A stretch of DNA of 64,000 nt from Xanthomonas campestris pv. phormiicola (GTDB lineage: Bacteria > Pseudomonadota > Gammaproteobacteria > Xanthomonadales > Xanthomonadaceae). The notes beneath the pieces are model-generated. The model saw nothing but the letters and a program-made list of their open reading frames with translations. It was not told the origin of the DNA and ran no database searches. The stretch spans positions 1,873,001 through 1,937,000 of the forward strand of contig CP102593.1 in assembly GCA_025666215.1 (NCBI GenBank), in the 5' to 3' direction. Below, one piece after another: positions 35,132-43,465 of the stretch. Positions within the stretch are counted from its first letter, which is position 1, and the number at the start of each line of letters is the position of its first letter. The translations under genes were made by a program, and so were the position numbers.

Positions 35132-35916
35132 GGTGTGGCTCCGGACGAGGCGGCAAGCAGGTCCAGCAGGTCCAGCACATGTGCGTTCATGCGCACGAAG
35201 TGCTCCGGCAGGGTCGGCACCAGCAGGGTCACCAGCATCAGACCGACCACCACGATCAGCGAGTAGCCCAGCGAGTACAGGTTCAGGCTGGGGGCGGCGC
35301 GATTGAGGAAACCGCTGCCGATCTGCACCAGCATGGTGGCGAATACGAACGGCAGCGCCAGCATCAGCGCCGCGGCGAAGATCCAGCCCACCGCCAGCAC
35401 CAGCTGCTGCAACGCCGACGTGCCGAGCCCGGCGCCGCCCACCGGCCACACCTGGAAGCTGCGCGCCAGCACCTGGGTCAGCACCAGGTGCCCATCCAGG
35501 GTGAAGAACAGGAGCATGAAGATCAGATACATCAGTGCGTTCATCGCATCGCTGGAGCTGCCGTTGGCCGGGTCGTTCAGCGTCGCCATCGACAGCCCCA
35601 TCTGTGCCGCCACCAGGCTCCCGGCCAGCTGCAGCGCAGCCAGTACCAGATGGAAGACCATGCCGAGCATGGCGCCGATCAGCACCTGCTCGGCGACGGT
35701 CACCAGCCCATGCAGCGATACCGGCGCGATCTGAGGCAACGCCGGCAGCGTCGGCTGCACCGCCATGGCGAGAATCAGCGCCAGTAGCAGGCGCGCGCGC
35801 AGGGGCACCATCATCTCGCCCAGCGCCGGCGCGCTGGCCAGTGCTGCGGCGATGCGGATGAAAGGCCACAGCAGCGTCAGGTAGAACGCCTGCAACTGGT
35901 GTAGGAGCGCTTCCAT
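35128..35916 (-). CDS. fliR: flagellar export protein FliR
   Basis: This is a 262-residue core export-gate protein with about six membrane helices (E. coli 261). Conserved segments are FIRIAAALASAPALGEMMVPLRARLLLAL, the QMGLSMATLNDPANG loop and LPFVFATMLVQIGSGFLNRAAP. It follows fliQ by seven bases. Confidence 0.95.
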   Translation of the reverse strand: MEALLHQLQAFYLTLLWPFIRIAAALASAPALGEMMVPLRARLLLALILAMAVQPTLPALPQIAPVSLHGLVTVAEQVLIGAMLGMVFHLVLAALQLAGSLVAAQMGLSMATLNDPANGSSSDAMNALMYLIFMLLFFTLDGHLVLTQVLARSFQVWPVGGAGLGTSALQQLVLAVGWIFAAALMLALPFVFATMLVQIGSGFLNRAAPSLNLYSLGYSLIVVVGLMLVTLLVPTLPEHFVRMNAHVLDLLDLLAASSGATP

Positions 35917-35923
35917 GGCCGCT

Positions 35924-36193
35924 TCAGCCCGCGAGCTGCGCCGCGTGCTGGAACACCTGGACGGTGTACTGCATCAGCTGCGCGGCGATCCAGTGTCCGG
36001 CCAGGCCGATCACCAGCAGCGTCACCAGCAGCCGCGGCAGGAAGCTCATGGTCTGTTCGTTGATCTGGGTCGCGGCCTGGAACAGGCTCACCGCCACGCC
36101 CACCACCAGGCTCGGCACCACCAGGACCAGCACCACCAGCACGATCATGCGCAGTGCCTGCACCGCCAGCTCGGCGACCATGTCCGGGGTCAT
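35924..36193 (-). CDS. fliQ: flagellar export protein FliQ
   Basis: This 89-residue protein has exactly the E. coli length and two membrane helices. It begins MTPDMVAELAVQALRMIVLV, with LFQAATQINEQTMSFLPRLL as the conserved loop. It is part of the FliPQR export-gate complex and starts two bases after fliP. Confidence 0.96.
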   Translation of the reverse strand: MTPDMVAELAVQALRMIVLVVLVLVVPSLVVGVAVSLFQAATQINEQTMSFLPRLLVTLLVIGLAGHWIAAQLMQYTVQVFQHAAQLAG

Positions 36194-36195
36194 GT

Positions 36196-36960
36196 TCAGT
36201 AACCCTGCACGCTGCTGATCAGCGTGTTCACGGTCAGCGACCAGCCGTCCACCAACACGAACAGCAGCAGCTTCAACGGCAGCGAGATCACCAGCGGCGA
36301 GAGCATCATCATGCCCATGGACATCAGCACCGAGGCGACGATGATGTCGATCACCAGGAACGGGATGAACAGCATGCAGCCGATCTGGAACGAGGTCTTC
36401 AACTCGCTCAGCACATATGCCGCCAGTTTGACCACGAATGGCTGCTGCATCGGTGGCAGGCTCGGCGAACTGCCGGAGATGCGCGCGATGTTGGCCAGTG
36501 TGGCCTTGTCGGTCTGCGCCAGCATGAAGCGCGAGATCGGCGCGTCGCCGCGGCGCAGCGCTTCCTGCGCGGTGATCTGGTCCTGGTCCCACGGCACCAG
36601 CGCGGTGTCCCACACCTGCTGCCCGACCGGGCGCATCACCAGCAACGTCAGCACCAGCGCCACACCGGTGACCACGCGTTGCGGCAGGCCCTGCTGCAGG
36701 CCCAGCGCCTGCTTGAGCAGCGACAGGACGATCACGTAGCGCAGGAAGCTGGTCATGCTCATCACCAGCGTGGGCAGCAGCCCCAGCAGGGTCATCAGCA
36801 CCAGGATCTGGGTCTTGACGGTGAAGCCCTGCTCGAGCGAGCCGGACAGCAGCGGCAGCGGGTCGGCGGCCAGCGCGGTCAGCGGCAAGGCCGCCGCCAG
36901 CAGCGCCAGCGCCATCCGCCCGCAGGCGCGGACGCGGCGGCGATCGTGGCGTGCGCTCAT
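36196..36960 (-). CDS. fliP: flagellar export protein FliP
   Basis: This is a 254-residue export-gate protein with a cleaved N-terminal signal (about 1-31) and about four membrane helices. Signatures are QILVLMTLLGLLPTLVMSMTSF, RYVIVLSLLKQALG and FLVIDIIVASVLMSMGMMML. No fliO is found between fliN and fliP, where it usually sits. The gene overlaps fliN by four bases. An internal ATG at the 16th codon is a possible alternative start. Confidence 0.95.
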   Translation of the reverse strand: MSARHDRRRVRACGRMALALLAAALPLTALAADPLPLLSGSLEQGFTVKTQILVLMTLLGLLPTLVMSMTSFLRYVIVLSLLKQALGLQQGLPQRVVTGVALVLTLLVMRPVGQQVWDTALVPWDQDQITAQEALRRGDAPISRFMLAQTDKATLANIARISGSSPSLPPMQQPFVVKLAAYVLSELKTSFQIGCMLFIPFLVIDIIVASVLMSMGMMMLSPLVISLPLKLLLFVLVDGWSLTVNTLISSVQGY

Positions 36961-37298
36961 GGGGTCAGCGAGCCGAGATCGTCCAGTTCGACGATCTTCA
37001 ACGCATAGTTGTCGCCGGCGGCCACCACTTCGGCCTGACCGATCTGGGTGCCGTTGACCTTGATCAGCAAGGGCTCGCCTGCCGGCCGGTCCAGCTCGAT
37101 CACCGAGCCGTGCTCCAGGCTCATCAGTTCCGACAGGGCCAGCGTGGCCGAGCCGACCTCCAGGGTGAGCCGCACCGGAATGCGCCGCAGCAGGTGCAGC
37201 GGTTCGCGGCGTGAGCTGGACGGGGAGGGGTCGCTGTCGGCGGATGCGTTGCCGATGGCATTCAGCAGGGCATTTGCATCGAGGTCTTGGCTGGTCAT
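36957..37298 (-). CDS. fliN: flagellar motor switch protein FliN
   Basis: This is a 113-residue C-ring protein (E. coli 137). The SpoA domain covers most of it: LRRIPVRLTLEVGSATLALSEL, GSVIELDRPAGEPLLIKVNG and GQAEVVAAGDNYALKIVEL. It starts four bases after fliM. Confidence 0.94.
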   Translation of the reverse strand: MTSQDLDANALLNAIGNASADSDPSPSSSRREPLHLLRRIPVRLTLEVGSATLALSELMSLEHGSVIELDRPAGEPLLIKVNGTQIGQAEVVAAGDNYALKIVELDDLGSLTP

Positions 37299-37302
37299 CG
37301 GG

Positions 37303-38133
37303 TTACTCGGCAGGCTCGAAGGAAGTCAGGCACAGCACGCCGTGCTTGTCGGCGACGCGTGCGCGGTACATGTGCAAGTCGCCGACCATGAGGTCGGCGC
37401 TGGTCGCGTTCGGGATCGGCAGGATGTCGCCGGCGCACAGCCGGGTCAGTGCCTCGAAGGACAGTTCGAGGCTGGCGATCTGTGCGTGGATGCGGATCGG
37501 CAAGCGCTCGCGCAATGGCGGTGGCGGTTGTGCCGGCGCCGCCGTGCGCGCCGGCAGGACCGCGCTGAACAGGTGCGCCAGCCAGGCGTCGTCCAGCGCC
37601 AGGCGAATGTATCCGTCCAGTCCCAGACGCTCCTCGCGTACCGCGATGCTGACGACGCGATAGTCGCCATGCGGCAGCGTGCGGCTGGCGACGAAGCAGC
37701 CGGAACTGGCGCCGCCGCACAGCGCGAAGGCATCCAGCAATTGCTGGTTGATCCCGCCGGCAAAGCGGCGTTCGGTCTCGGTCTCGGCACTGCTCAGCAT
37801 TGCCGCGATGTCGCCGCTGTCGCCGTAGTGGTAGCCGAGCATGGCCAGCAGCAGCGATCGATCGATTTGCACGATGATGCTGCCGGTGGCGTCGCGGTAG
37901 CCGTGCCAGGTGCCGTCGTCGCTGGCGGCGGTGAATGCGCCGATGGTGCTGGCACCGATGGCGAAGCTGGCAGCGCAGCGTTGGTTGAACCGGCGTTCCA
38001 GCAGGCGGGCGAACTGTTGCGCCAGCCGTCGCTGGAAATCGCCGAGCAGGTGGTATGGACGTCCGAGCATGCACGGGTCCAGTGTTACGACCGGGCGCGG
38101 AAGCGAGCCTGATCGTAGGCGTGCTGCGGCCAT
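37303..38133 (-). CDS. fliM: divergent flagellar motor switch protein FliM, without the CheY-binding N-terminus
   Basis: This 276-residue protein is assigned FliM mainly from its place before fliN and from its domain order: a middle domain (LLGDFQRRLAQQFARLLERRF, DRSLLLAMLGYHYGD, TETERRFAGGINQQLLDAFA) and a C-terminal SpoA domain (LPIRIHAQIASLELSFEALTRL, GDILPIPNATSADLMVGD). E. coli FliM has 334 residues and begins with an EIDALL peptide that binds phosphorylated CheY. That peptide and its linker are missing here; the protein begins almost directly with the middle domain. The motor may not respond to CheY in the usual way. Confidence 0.85.
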   Translation of the reverse strand: MAAARLRSGSLPRPVVTLDPCMLGRPYHLLGDFQRRLAQQFARLLERRFNQRCAASFAIGASTIGAFTAASDDGTWHGYRDATGSIIVQIDRSLLLAMLGYHYGDSGDIAAMLSSAETETERRFAGGINQQLLDAFALCGGASSGCFVASRTLPHGDYRVVSIAVREERLGLDGYIRLALDDAWLAHLFSAVLPARTAAPAQPPPPLRERLPIRIHAQIASLELSFEALTRLCAGDILPIPNATSADLMVGDLHMYRARVADKHGVLCLTSFEPAE

Positions 38134-38267
38134 AAGCGGGGTGTCGCCTTACATGGCAAGGGGGACTGCATTGTGGTCAATGCAGTCCGCCGCCGAGGCG
38201 ATTCTCAATGCAATTCAAAGACGCAGCAGGACCGCGGCACGCGTTGGAGCCGGTTGACTGGCGCAGC

Positions 38268-38292
38268 GGGACGGACGCTTGGCGTCCGTCCC
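38268..38292 (-). terminator. strong hairpin terminator after the flagellin gene
   Basis: GGGACGGACGC and GCGTCCGTCCC form a perfect 11-bp stem with a 3-base loop, about 10 bases past the flagellin stop on the - strand. There is no clear T-tract, but the stem is very stable. It isolates the flagellin transcript from fliM. Confidence 0.75.
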
Positions 38293-38302
38293 GGTCGGGC
38301 GG

Positions 38303-39151
38303 TTACTGCAGCAGCGAAAGCACCATCTGGGTCATTTCCGAGGACTGCTTCAGCATCGAGGTGCTGGCCTGCATCAGGATCTTCTTCTGGGTCATGTTGG
38401 CCGTTTCCGACGCGTAGTCCACGTCCATGATGCGGCCCTGCGCATCATTGGTATTGGTGCGCATGTTGTTGAGGTTGTTGGCCACGTGGGTCAGGCGGTT
38501 CTCCGAGGCGCCCAGCGCCGAGCGCACCGCACCGACGCTGTCCAGCGCGCTGGTGATCTTGTCGATCATGGCGTTGGCGTTGCTCTGGGTACTGATCGCG
38601 TCGGTTGCGGCCAGGTCGCCGCCGGTGGTGATCAGGCCGCTCAGGCTGGTCAGGTTGGTGGACACGTCCATCGACAGCGTTTCGGCACTGGTCGCACCGA
38701 TCTGGAAGGTGACCGCGGAGGCCAGCGTGCCGCCGGTGGCGAACAGCTTGTCGCCGCCGAAGCTGGTGTTGTTGAAGATGTTGTTGAGCTCGCTCAGCAG
38801 CGAGGTGTATTCGGACTGCAGCGCGGTGCGGTCCTTGCTGGTGGTCGAGCCGTCGGCCGACTGGGTGGCCAGGTCGCCCATGCGCTGCATGATCTTGGTG
38901 AACTCGGCGAATGCGCCGTCGCCGGTCTGGATCAGCGAGATGCCGTTCTGGGTGTTCTGCGCGGCCACGGCCATGCCGCTGGTCTGGGCCGCCAGCCGGT
39001 TGGCGATCTGCAGTCCGGCTGCGTCGTCGGCGGTGGAGGTGATGCGGTAGCCGGTACCAAGGCGCGTCATCGAGCTGTTCAGATCGACCTGGTTGATGGA
39101 CAGCGCATTGCGGATGTTCAGCGATGCGGTATTGGTGTGTAGGCTCAACAT
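38303..39151 (-). CDS. fliC: flagellin
   Basis: This is a 282-residue filament protein, close in size to lateral flagellins (about 285). The N-terminal D0/D1 part is MLSLHTNTASLNIRNAL with LGTGYRITSTADDAAGLQIA. The C-terminal part is SENRLTHVANNLNNMRTN and YASETANMTQKKILMQAST, ending MTQMVLSLLQ. The short Ser/Thr-rich centre forms the outer surface. It has its own hairpin terminator and a 274-base upstream gap, so it is probably a separate, highly expressed unit. I find no canonical sigma-28 promoter upstream, only an inverted repeat GACCG-CGAT-CGGTC at 39223-39236. Confidence 0.95.
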   Translation of the reverse strand: MLSLHTNTASLNIRNALSINQVDLNSSMTRLGTGYRITSTADDAAGLQIANRLAAQTSGMAVAAQNTQNGISLIQTGDGAFAEFTKIMQRMGDLATQSADGSTTSKDRTALQSEYTSLLSELNNIFNNTSFGGDKLFATGGTLASAVTFQIGATSAETLSMDVSTNLTSLSGLITTGGDLAATDAISTQSNANAMIDKITSALDSVGAVRSALGASENRLTHVANNLNNMRTNTNDAQGRIMDVDYASETANMTQKKILMQASTSMLKQSSEMTQMVLSLLQ

Positions 39152-39425
39152 GATCTGGGTGTCCTTGGAGACGATCGGGATAGTGGTAAGGCGTGAGCGC
39201 GACGCCCACATCCCTTCAAGACGACCGCGATCGGTCTGCAGTTAAATGTTCTGCGCGGAGCTTTTGCGTTCCGTGAGCTGCGTCGTCTTCTGCGCTGTGT
39301 GCAATGCCGATGACGGCGATGCCGCGCATGGTGCAGGGCGTGCCGGGTGCGATGGCGTCTGGTCGCGCCATCGGGCATGTCGAGGACGGTATTGCAACCG
39401 GCGCAGAGGCGCCGCCGCGGCGAGG

Positions 39426-40118
39426 TCAGCGCTGGCGCATGCCGCGGACCGTATCGACCACCTGCAGCAGCTTCTGCGCGTAGTGGGGATCAGTGGCATA
39501 GCCGCCATGCACGAGTGCGCGGGCAAAGGCGTCAGCGTCGTCGCCGAGGTTGCGTGTGCCGGCGTAGCGCGGTGCCTGCAGCAGCCTGGCGTAGTCGAGG
39601 AAGGCGCTGGCTTCGTCGCCATAGGCGCGGAAGCGCTGCACCATCTGCTGCATCGCCCCGCCCAGGAATTCGTGGGTGGCCGTGTCGGTGCTGGCGCCAC
39701 GCCAGTCTGCGCCCGCCTTGAGGCCGAACAGGTTGTGGCCGCTGACCTGGCCGTTGGACGGTGGATGCAGGCCCCAGCCCGATTCCAGTGCCGCGTGCGC
39801 GGCGACCAGATCGCTGGAGATACCCAGCTGCGCGGCGGCCTGATCGGCCCATGGCGCGATGCGCGTCAGGAAGTCGTGGCGCTGCGCGGCGTCGGCCGAG
39901 CCGGATGCGGGCGGTGCCAGCGCCGGGCCGAGCACACCCGCCGGCAGCATGGTCGCCTGCACGGTAGCAGCAGGCGCGAAACCGTTGCGCACGCTGTCGT
40001 CGATGTCCGCATGCAGGCGTGCATAGGTCGCGCCGAAGCCACCGCTCGCACCGCCGGCGGTCGCCGGGGTGGAGGGCGTGGCGACCGTGGCCGGCATCGC
40101 CGATTCAAGTCGGAGCAT
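39426..40118 (-). CDS. FlgJ-type peptidoglycan hydrolase (beta-N-acetylglucosaminidase domain)
   Basis: This 230-residue protein carries the muramidase half of FlgJ that the short FlgJ at 25941 lacks. After a disordered Ala/Thr-rich N-terminus the glucosaminidase domain runs from about residue 80: FLTRIAPWADQAAAQLGIS, AAHAALESGWG (catalytic Glu112), GHNLFGLKAGADW, ATHEFLGG and FRAYGDEASAFLDYARLL. It would open the cell wall for rod passage. No signal peptide is visible, as in FlgJ itself, which leaves through the flagellar export gate. It overlaps flgN by 14 bases from this start; an ATG at 40097 avoids the overlap. Confidence 0.88.
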   Translation of the reverse strand: MLRLESAMPATVATPSTPATAGGASGGFGATYARLHADIDDSVRNGFAPAATVQATMLPAGVLGPALAPPASGSADAAQRHDFLTRIAPWADQAAAQLGISSDLVAAHAALESGWGLHPPSNGQVSGHNLFGLKAGADWRGASTDTATHEFLGGAMQQMVQRFRAYGDEASAFLDYARLLQAPRYAGTRNLGDDADAFARALVHGGYATDPHYAQKLLQVVDTVRGMRQR

Positions 40119-40512
40119 AGGTATGGCGCTCGCCGTGCAGGGCCTGGTGCAGGCTGTCGTAGTGTGCGGCCAGTCGTTCGCCATTGCGCATGCATAGCGA
40201 CTTGCAGGTCAGCGCCAGCTGCTTGAGTTCCCGGCAGCGGGCCTGCAGGGTGGGGGCTGTTGGCGCGGTGTCCTCGCCCTGGCGGGCGAGCAGGGCGATG
40301 AGGCCGAGCAGGCTGGGATTGCGCGCGCGGTGGCGCGCCTCAATCGCCTCCAACTGCATGGTGAGGGCCTCGCAAAGCTGCTTGAGCGAGCGATCGTCGG
40401 CCGTCGCCGCTGCCCGGTACTGTTGCTCCAGCAGGTCGGCCAGCTTGCGATACAGCAGCACCTCCTGGTCAAGCTCGCCGATCACCCGTGCCAGTACCGA
40501 TGCCTGCAGCAT
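40105..40512 (-). CDS. flgN: flagellar export chaperone FlgN
   Basis: This is a 135-residue cytoplasmic protein, all helical (E. coli 138), the chaperone for FlgK and FlgL. Long amphipathic helices include LARVIGELDQEVLLYRKLADLLEQQ and SLKQLCEALTMQLEAIEARH. Sequence conservation in this family is weak, so the call rests on length, helix pattern and its place four bases after flgM. Confidence 0.82.
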   Translation of the reverse strand: MLQASVLARVIGELDQEVLLYRKLADLLEQQYRAAATADDRSLKQLCEALTMQLEAIEARHRARNPSLLGLIALLARQGEDTAPTAPTLQARCRELKQLALTCKSLCMRNGERLAAHYDSLHQALHGERHTYAPT

Positions 40513-40516
40513 TTGA

Positions 40517-40813
40517 TCAGTCCTGCTTGCCGTGGTAACGCAGGATGTTTGCCGCCAGCGCCTCGGCGTCAAAGCGGATCAGGCCGGAGGCGATGGCCTG
40601 GCGGATCTCATCGATGCGGCCACTGGTCTCGGTGCTGGCCTTCAGTGCCGCCTCGGCGGCGCTGATGGTGCTGGCATCGGCACCGGACATGGTGACGCTG
40701 GACGCCTGCGCGGCAGGTGTGGCGTCGCTGGCCTTGGCCGCAGGCGCAGCGCTGCCCGTGGCAGGGATGCCGGTGGCAGTGGGCGTGCCGGTAGCAGGGA
40801 AGTTGATGTGCAT
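40517..40813 (-). CDS. flgM: anti-sigma-28 factor FlgM
   Basis: This is a 98-residue protein (E. coli 97). The N-terminal half is disordered and Ala/Thr-rich. The C-terminal half carries the sigma-binding region (GRIDEIRQAIASGLIRFDAEALAANIL), the typical FlgM signature. It holds FliA inactive until it is exported through the finished hook. AAGG precedes the start at 40813. Having its own flgM means this locus can check its own assembly. Confidence 0.9.
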   Translation of the reverse strand: MHINFPATGTPTATGIPATGSAAPAAKASDATPAAQASSVTMSGADASTISAAEAALKASTETSGRIDEIRQAIASGLIRFDAEALAANILRYHGKQD

Positions 40814-40906
40814 GGCAGTACCTTGGGGCGGACGGAACGGGGAGCGCATCCTGTGCAGGAGCGCGTCCAGAGGATAGACGACCGGCAACGGCGATCGTTT
40901 AAATCG

Positions 40907-41818
40907 TCAGTTCGGCACGGCCGCCTCCGCATGTGGCGGGCCGAACCCCGGTAGCTGGCCGACGGCATCGGCGCCGTCGATCAACTGGGTGGCGTGCTGC
41001 GGGGCGCCGTACATCTGGCGCATGGTGGCCGCGCGCTGCGCGCTGAGCACAATGAACTCGATGCGGCGGTTCGCTGCCGCGTTGGGGTCGTCCGGAAACA
41101 GTGGCGCGTTGTCGGCCATCCCCGCGGTCTGCAGCACCGACAGCGAGGGCATGCCGCCGTCGATCATCAGGTCGCGGGCGGCCAACGCGCGTTCGCTGGA
41201 CAGGCGCCAGTTCGAATGCCCCTGTCCGTTCGCGCTGCGGTAGGGGCGCGCGTCGGTATGGCCGACCACCAGGATCGGGTTGCCGACCCCGGCGAACAGG
41301 CGGCCCAGCTGCCGGATCAGATCGCGAAAGCGCGCCTCGGGGATGGCGCTGCCGAGCTGGAACACACCGCGCCGGTCGGTGTCGTGCAGCAGCACGCGCA
41401 AGCCCGCGTCGGAAACCTCGAAGCCCAGGTTGTCCTGCAGTCCGGCCTGCTCGCTGGCCTTGCGCAGGCGCGTGGCGAGCTTGCTCAGGTCGTCCTTGCC
41501 GTCGTAGAAGTGGCGCTCGACGCTGGTCGGCGCGTGCATGTCGTCGATATGGCTGCGGTCCGCTTCCAGGATGCCGCTGCCGCCGTCCAGGAGACTGTGC
41601 TCGCCATGCGCAAGGCTGGCTTCCTGCTGTTTTGCGTTCAGCAGCCACAGCACCAGGAACAGGCACATCAGCGCCAGGCAGAAGTCGGCGAAGGCCACCT
41701 TCCAGGTGCCCGAGTGGTCGTCGTCGTGCTCCTTGCCGCGCGCGCGCTTGACGATGGTCTCGTGGTCCTTGAGCCTGCCGGTCTGGGCGGCGCCGGCGGG
41801 AGGGGGGGCGGCGCTCAC
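40907..41818 (-). CDS. motB: flagellar motor stator protein MotB
   Basis: This is a 303-residue stator subunit (LafU position). A cytoplasmic N-terminus is followed by a single membrane helix, KVAFADFCLALMCLFLVLWL, with the proton-binding Asp45. A plug and linker precede the OmpA-like peptidoglycan-binding domain (ILVVGHTDARPYRS, RLSSERALAARDLMID, ANRRIEFIVL). The start is GTG at 41818, overlapping the motA stop as GTGA; this fixes the choice. Confidence 0.94.
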   Translation of the reverse strand: MSAAPPPAGAAQTGRLKDHETIVKRARGKEHDDDHSGTWKVAFADFCLALMCLFLVLWLLNAKQQEASLAHGEHSLLDGGSGILEADRSHIDDMHAPTSVERHFYDGKDDLSKLATRLRKASEQAGLQDNLGFEVSDAGLRVLLHDTDRRGVFQLGSAIPEARFRDLIRQLGRLFAGVGNPILVVGHTDARPYRSANGQGHSNWRLSSERALAARDLMIDGGMPSLSVLQTAGMADNAPLFPDDPNAAANRRIEFIVLSAQRAATMRQMYGAPQHATQLIDGADAVGQLPGFGPPHAEAAVPN

Positions 41819-42687
41819 GCGGCGGCGCCGTCGAGGCGGGTGATCCAGGTTTCCAGCTGGGCGAAGCTGGGCTTGATGTTCAGCGGCATCAGCCGGCGCC
41901 CGGCATCCAGCGCCAGCAGCGGCGGCTTGCCGGCGGCATAGGCCACCAGCGCCACCTTGATGCACTCCAGTTCGGCGACCTCGTTCTTGACCGCCTGTGA
42001 GATCAGGTTGCTGAGCGGGTCGAGCACGCCGTAGCACAGGAAAATACCCATGAACGTGCCGATCATCGCGGCCGCCACGCGTTCGGCGATCTCGCCGGAA
42101 CTGGCGCCCTGCGCCACGCTGCTCATCGCCATCACCACGCCCAGGACCGCGGCCACGATGCCAAAGCCGGGCATGGCATCGCCGATCTTGCGCAACGACT
42201 TGGACGGCTGCACCAGATCGCCGTAGATCGACTCCAGTTCCTGCTCGAGCACGCCCTCCAGTTCGTGCGCGGTGATCCGCCCGAGCGCCATCAGCCTGAA
42301 GTTGTCGACGATGAAGGGTACCAGCCGCGGCGACTGCAGCACCAGCGGATAGCGCTGGAAGATCGGGCTCTGCTCGGGCGATTCCACGTGTACGTCCAGC
42401 GCCTTGAGGTCGCGGCCGAGCTGCAACAGTTCGTACAGCAGCAGCATCAGGTGACGCTCGTTCTCGGTCTCGGTACCGCGCTTGCTGAAGACGAATACCT
42501 TGCGCAGCTGGCTCAGCAGTTCCAGCAGCACGTGCCGCGGGTTGCCGACCACCAGCGCGCCCAGCGCGGCGCCGACGATGATCACCAGCTCGACCGGTTG
42601 CCAGATCAGGCCGGGACTGCCGCCCATCATCAGGAAGCCGCCAAACACGCAGCACAGTACGATGCCGATTCCCACTAGCTGTTGCAT
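41815..42687 (-). CDS. motA: flagellar motor stator protein MotA
   Basis: This is a 290-residue stator subunit (LafT position) with four membrane helices and a large cytoplasmic loop between helices 2 and 3. The conserved start is MQQLVGIGIVLCCVFGGFLM, the channel segment includes DAMPGFGIVAAVLGVVMAM and the fourth helix includes AAAMIGTFMGIFLCYGVLDP. The length and MotB Asp suggest proton drive. Confidence 0.95.
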   Translation of the reverse strand: MQQLVGIGIVLCCVFGGFLMMGGSPGLIWQPVELVIIVGAALGALVVGNPRHVLLELLSQLRKVFVFSKRGTETENERHLMLLLYELLQLGRDLKALDVHVESPEQSPIFQRYPLVLQSPRLVPFIVDNFRLMALGRITAHELEGVLEQELESIYGDLVQPSKSLRKIGDAMPGFGIVAAVLGVVMAMSSVAQGASSGEIAERVAAAMIGTFMGIFLCYGVLDPLSNLISQAVKNEVAELECIKVALVAYAAGKPPLLALDAGRRLMPLNIKPSFAQLETWITRLDGAAA

Positions 42688-42751
42688 GGTCTGTTCCTGA
42701 TGGCCTGGTGGCCTGATGGGGGGGCGCCGTGCGAGGTGCCGTCGCGGGGCG

Positions 42752-43465
42752 TCATTCCAATGCCGCGCGCATCTTCGCCAGTGCGCGCTTGTTGATCTGG
42801 CAGATGCGCGAGGTGGTGAGGTCGAGGACCTGCGCGATCTCGGCCAGGCCCAGGTCGAATTCATAGTAGAGCTGGACGACCTTCTGTTCGCGCTCGTCCA
42901 GGGCCAGCAGCGCCTGCGCCAGGCTGGCCTGGTTGATCGCATGAAGCTCCGGCCCGGCCTGCTGGCTGCCGATATCCAGGCCATTGGCCAGCAGCGCATC
43001 GAAGCTGGCGAACTTCTCCGCGTTGTCGTGCAGTTGTGCGCGGTCGTACTCGTCGCTGCTGATGTTCAGCGCCTGGCACACCTCGGCGCGCTCCGGGTCG
43101 CGCCCCAGCTGCTGGCGCAGCGTGCGCTCGGCGCTGTGCAGGCGGTGCGCGCCATTGCGCGCGCTGCGCGTGCGCCAGTCCTGGCGCCGCAGCTCGTCGA
43201 GGATGGCGCCGCGGATGCGCATTGCCGCATAGCCGACGAATTCGGCATCCGGCGTGCCGTAGCGACGCAGCGCTTCGAGCAGGCCCATCAGCCCGATCTG
43301 CTGCATGTCGTCGCGCTCCATCACCGTGCCGGCATGCGCCGCCAGGTTGCCGACCACGCGCTTGACCAGAGGCACGTACTGGATCATCCAGTCGCGCTCC
43401 ACCAGCGGATCGGCGATTTCGCCGACGCATTGCAGTTGCGTGTACTCGACGTGATGCAGGTTCAT
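42752..43465 (-). CDS. fliA: flagellar sigma factor FliA (sigma-28)
   Basis: This is a 237-residue sigma factor (E. coli 239; LafS position). Region 2 shows YVPLVKRVVGNLAAH, DDMQQIGLMGLLEALRRYG and FVGYAAMRIRGAILDELR. Region 4 shows LLALDEREQKVVQLYYEFDL and LAEIAQVLDLTTSRICQINK. It should drive the late genes of this locus, opposed by the local FlgM. It overlaps fliL by four bases. Confidence 0.95.
   Translation of the reverse strand: MNLHHVEYTQLQCVGEIADPLVERDWMIQYVPLVKRVVGNLAAHAGTVMERDDMQQIGLMGLLEALRRYGTPDAEFVGYAAMRIRGAILDELRRQDWRTRSARNGAHRLHSAERTLRQQLGRDPERAEVCQALNISSDEYDRAQLHDNAEKFASFDALLANGLDIGSQQAGPELHAINQASLAQALLALDEREQKVVQLYYEFDLGLAEIAQVLDLTTSRICQINKRALAKMRAALE

Noticed and set aside
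39223..39236. CCGAT within the flagellin leader as a sigma-28 -10
   Set aside because: The upstream TTTAA is only about seven bases away and no TAAA lies at the required distance.
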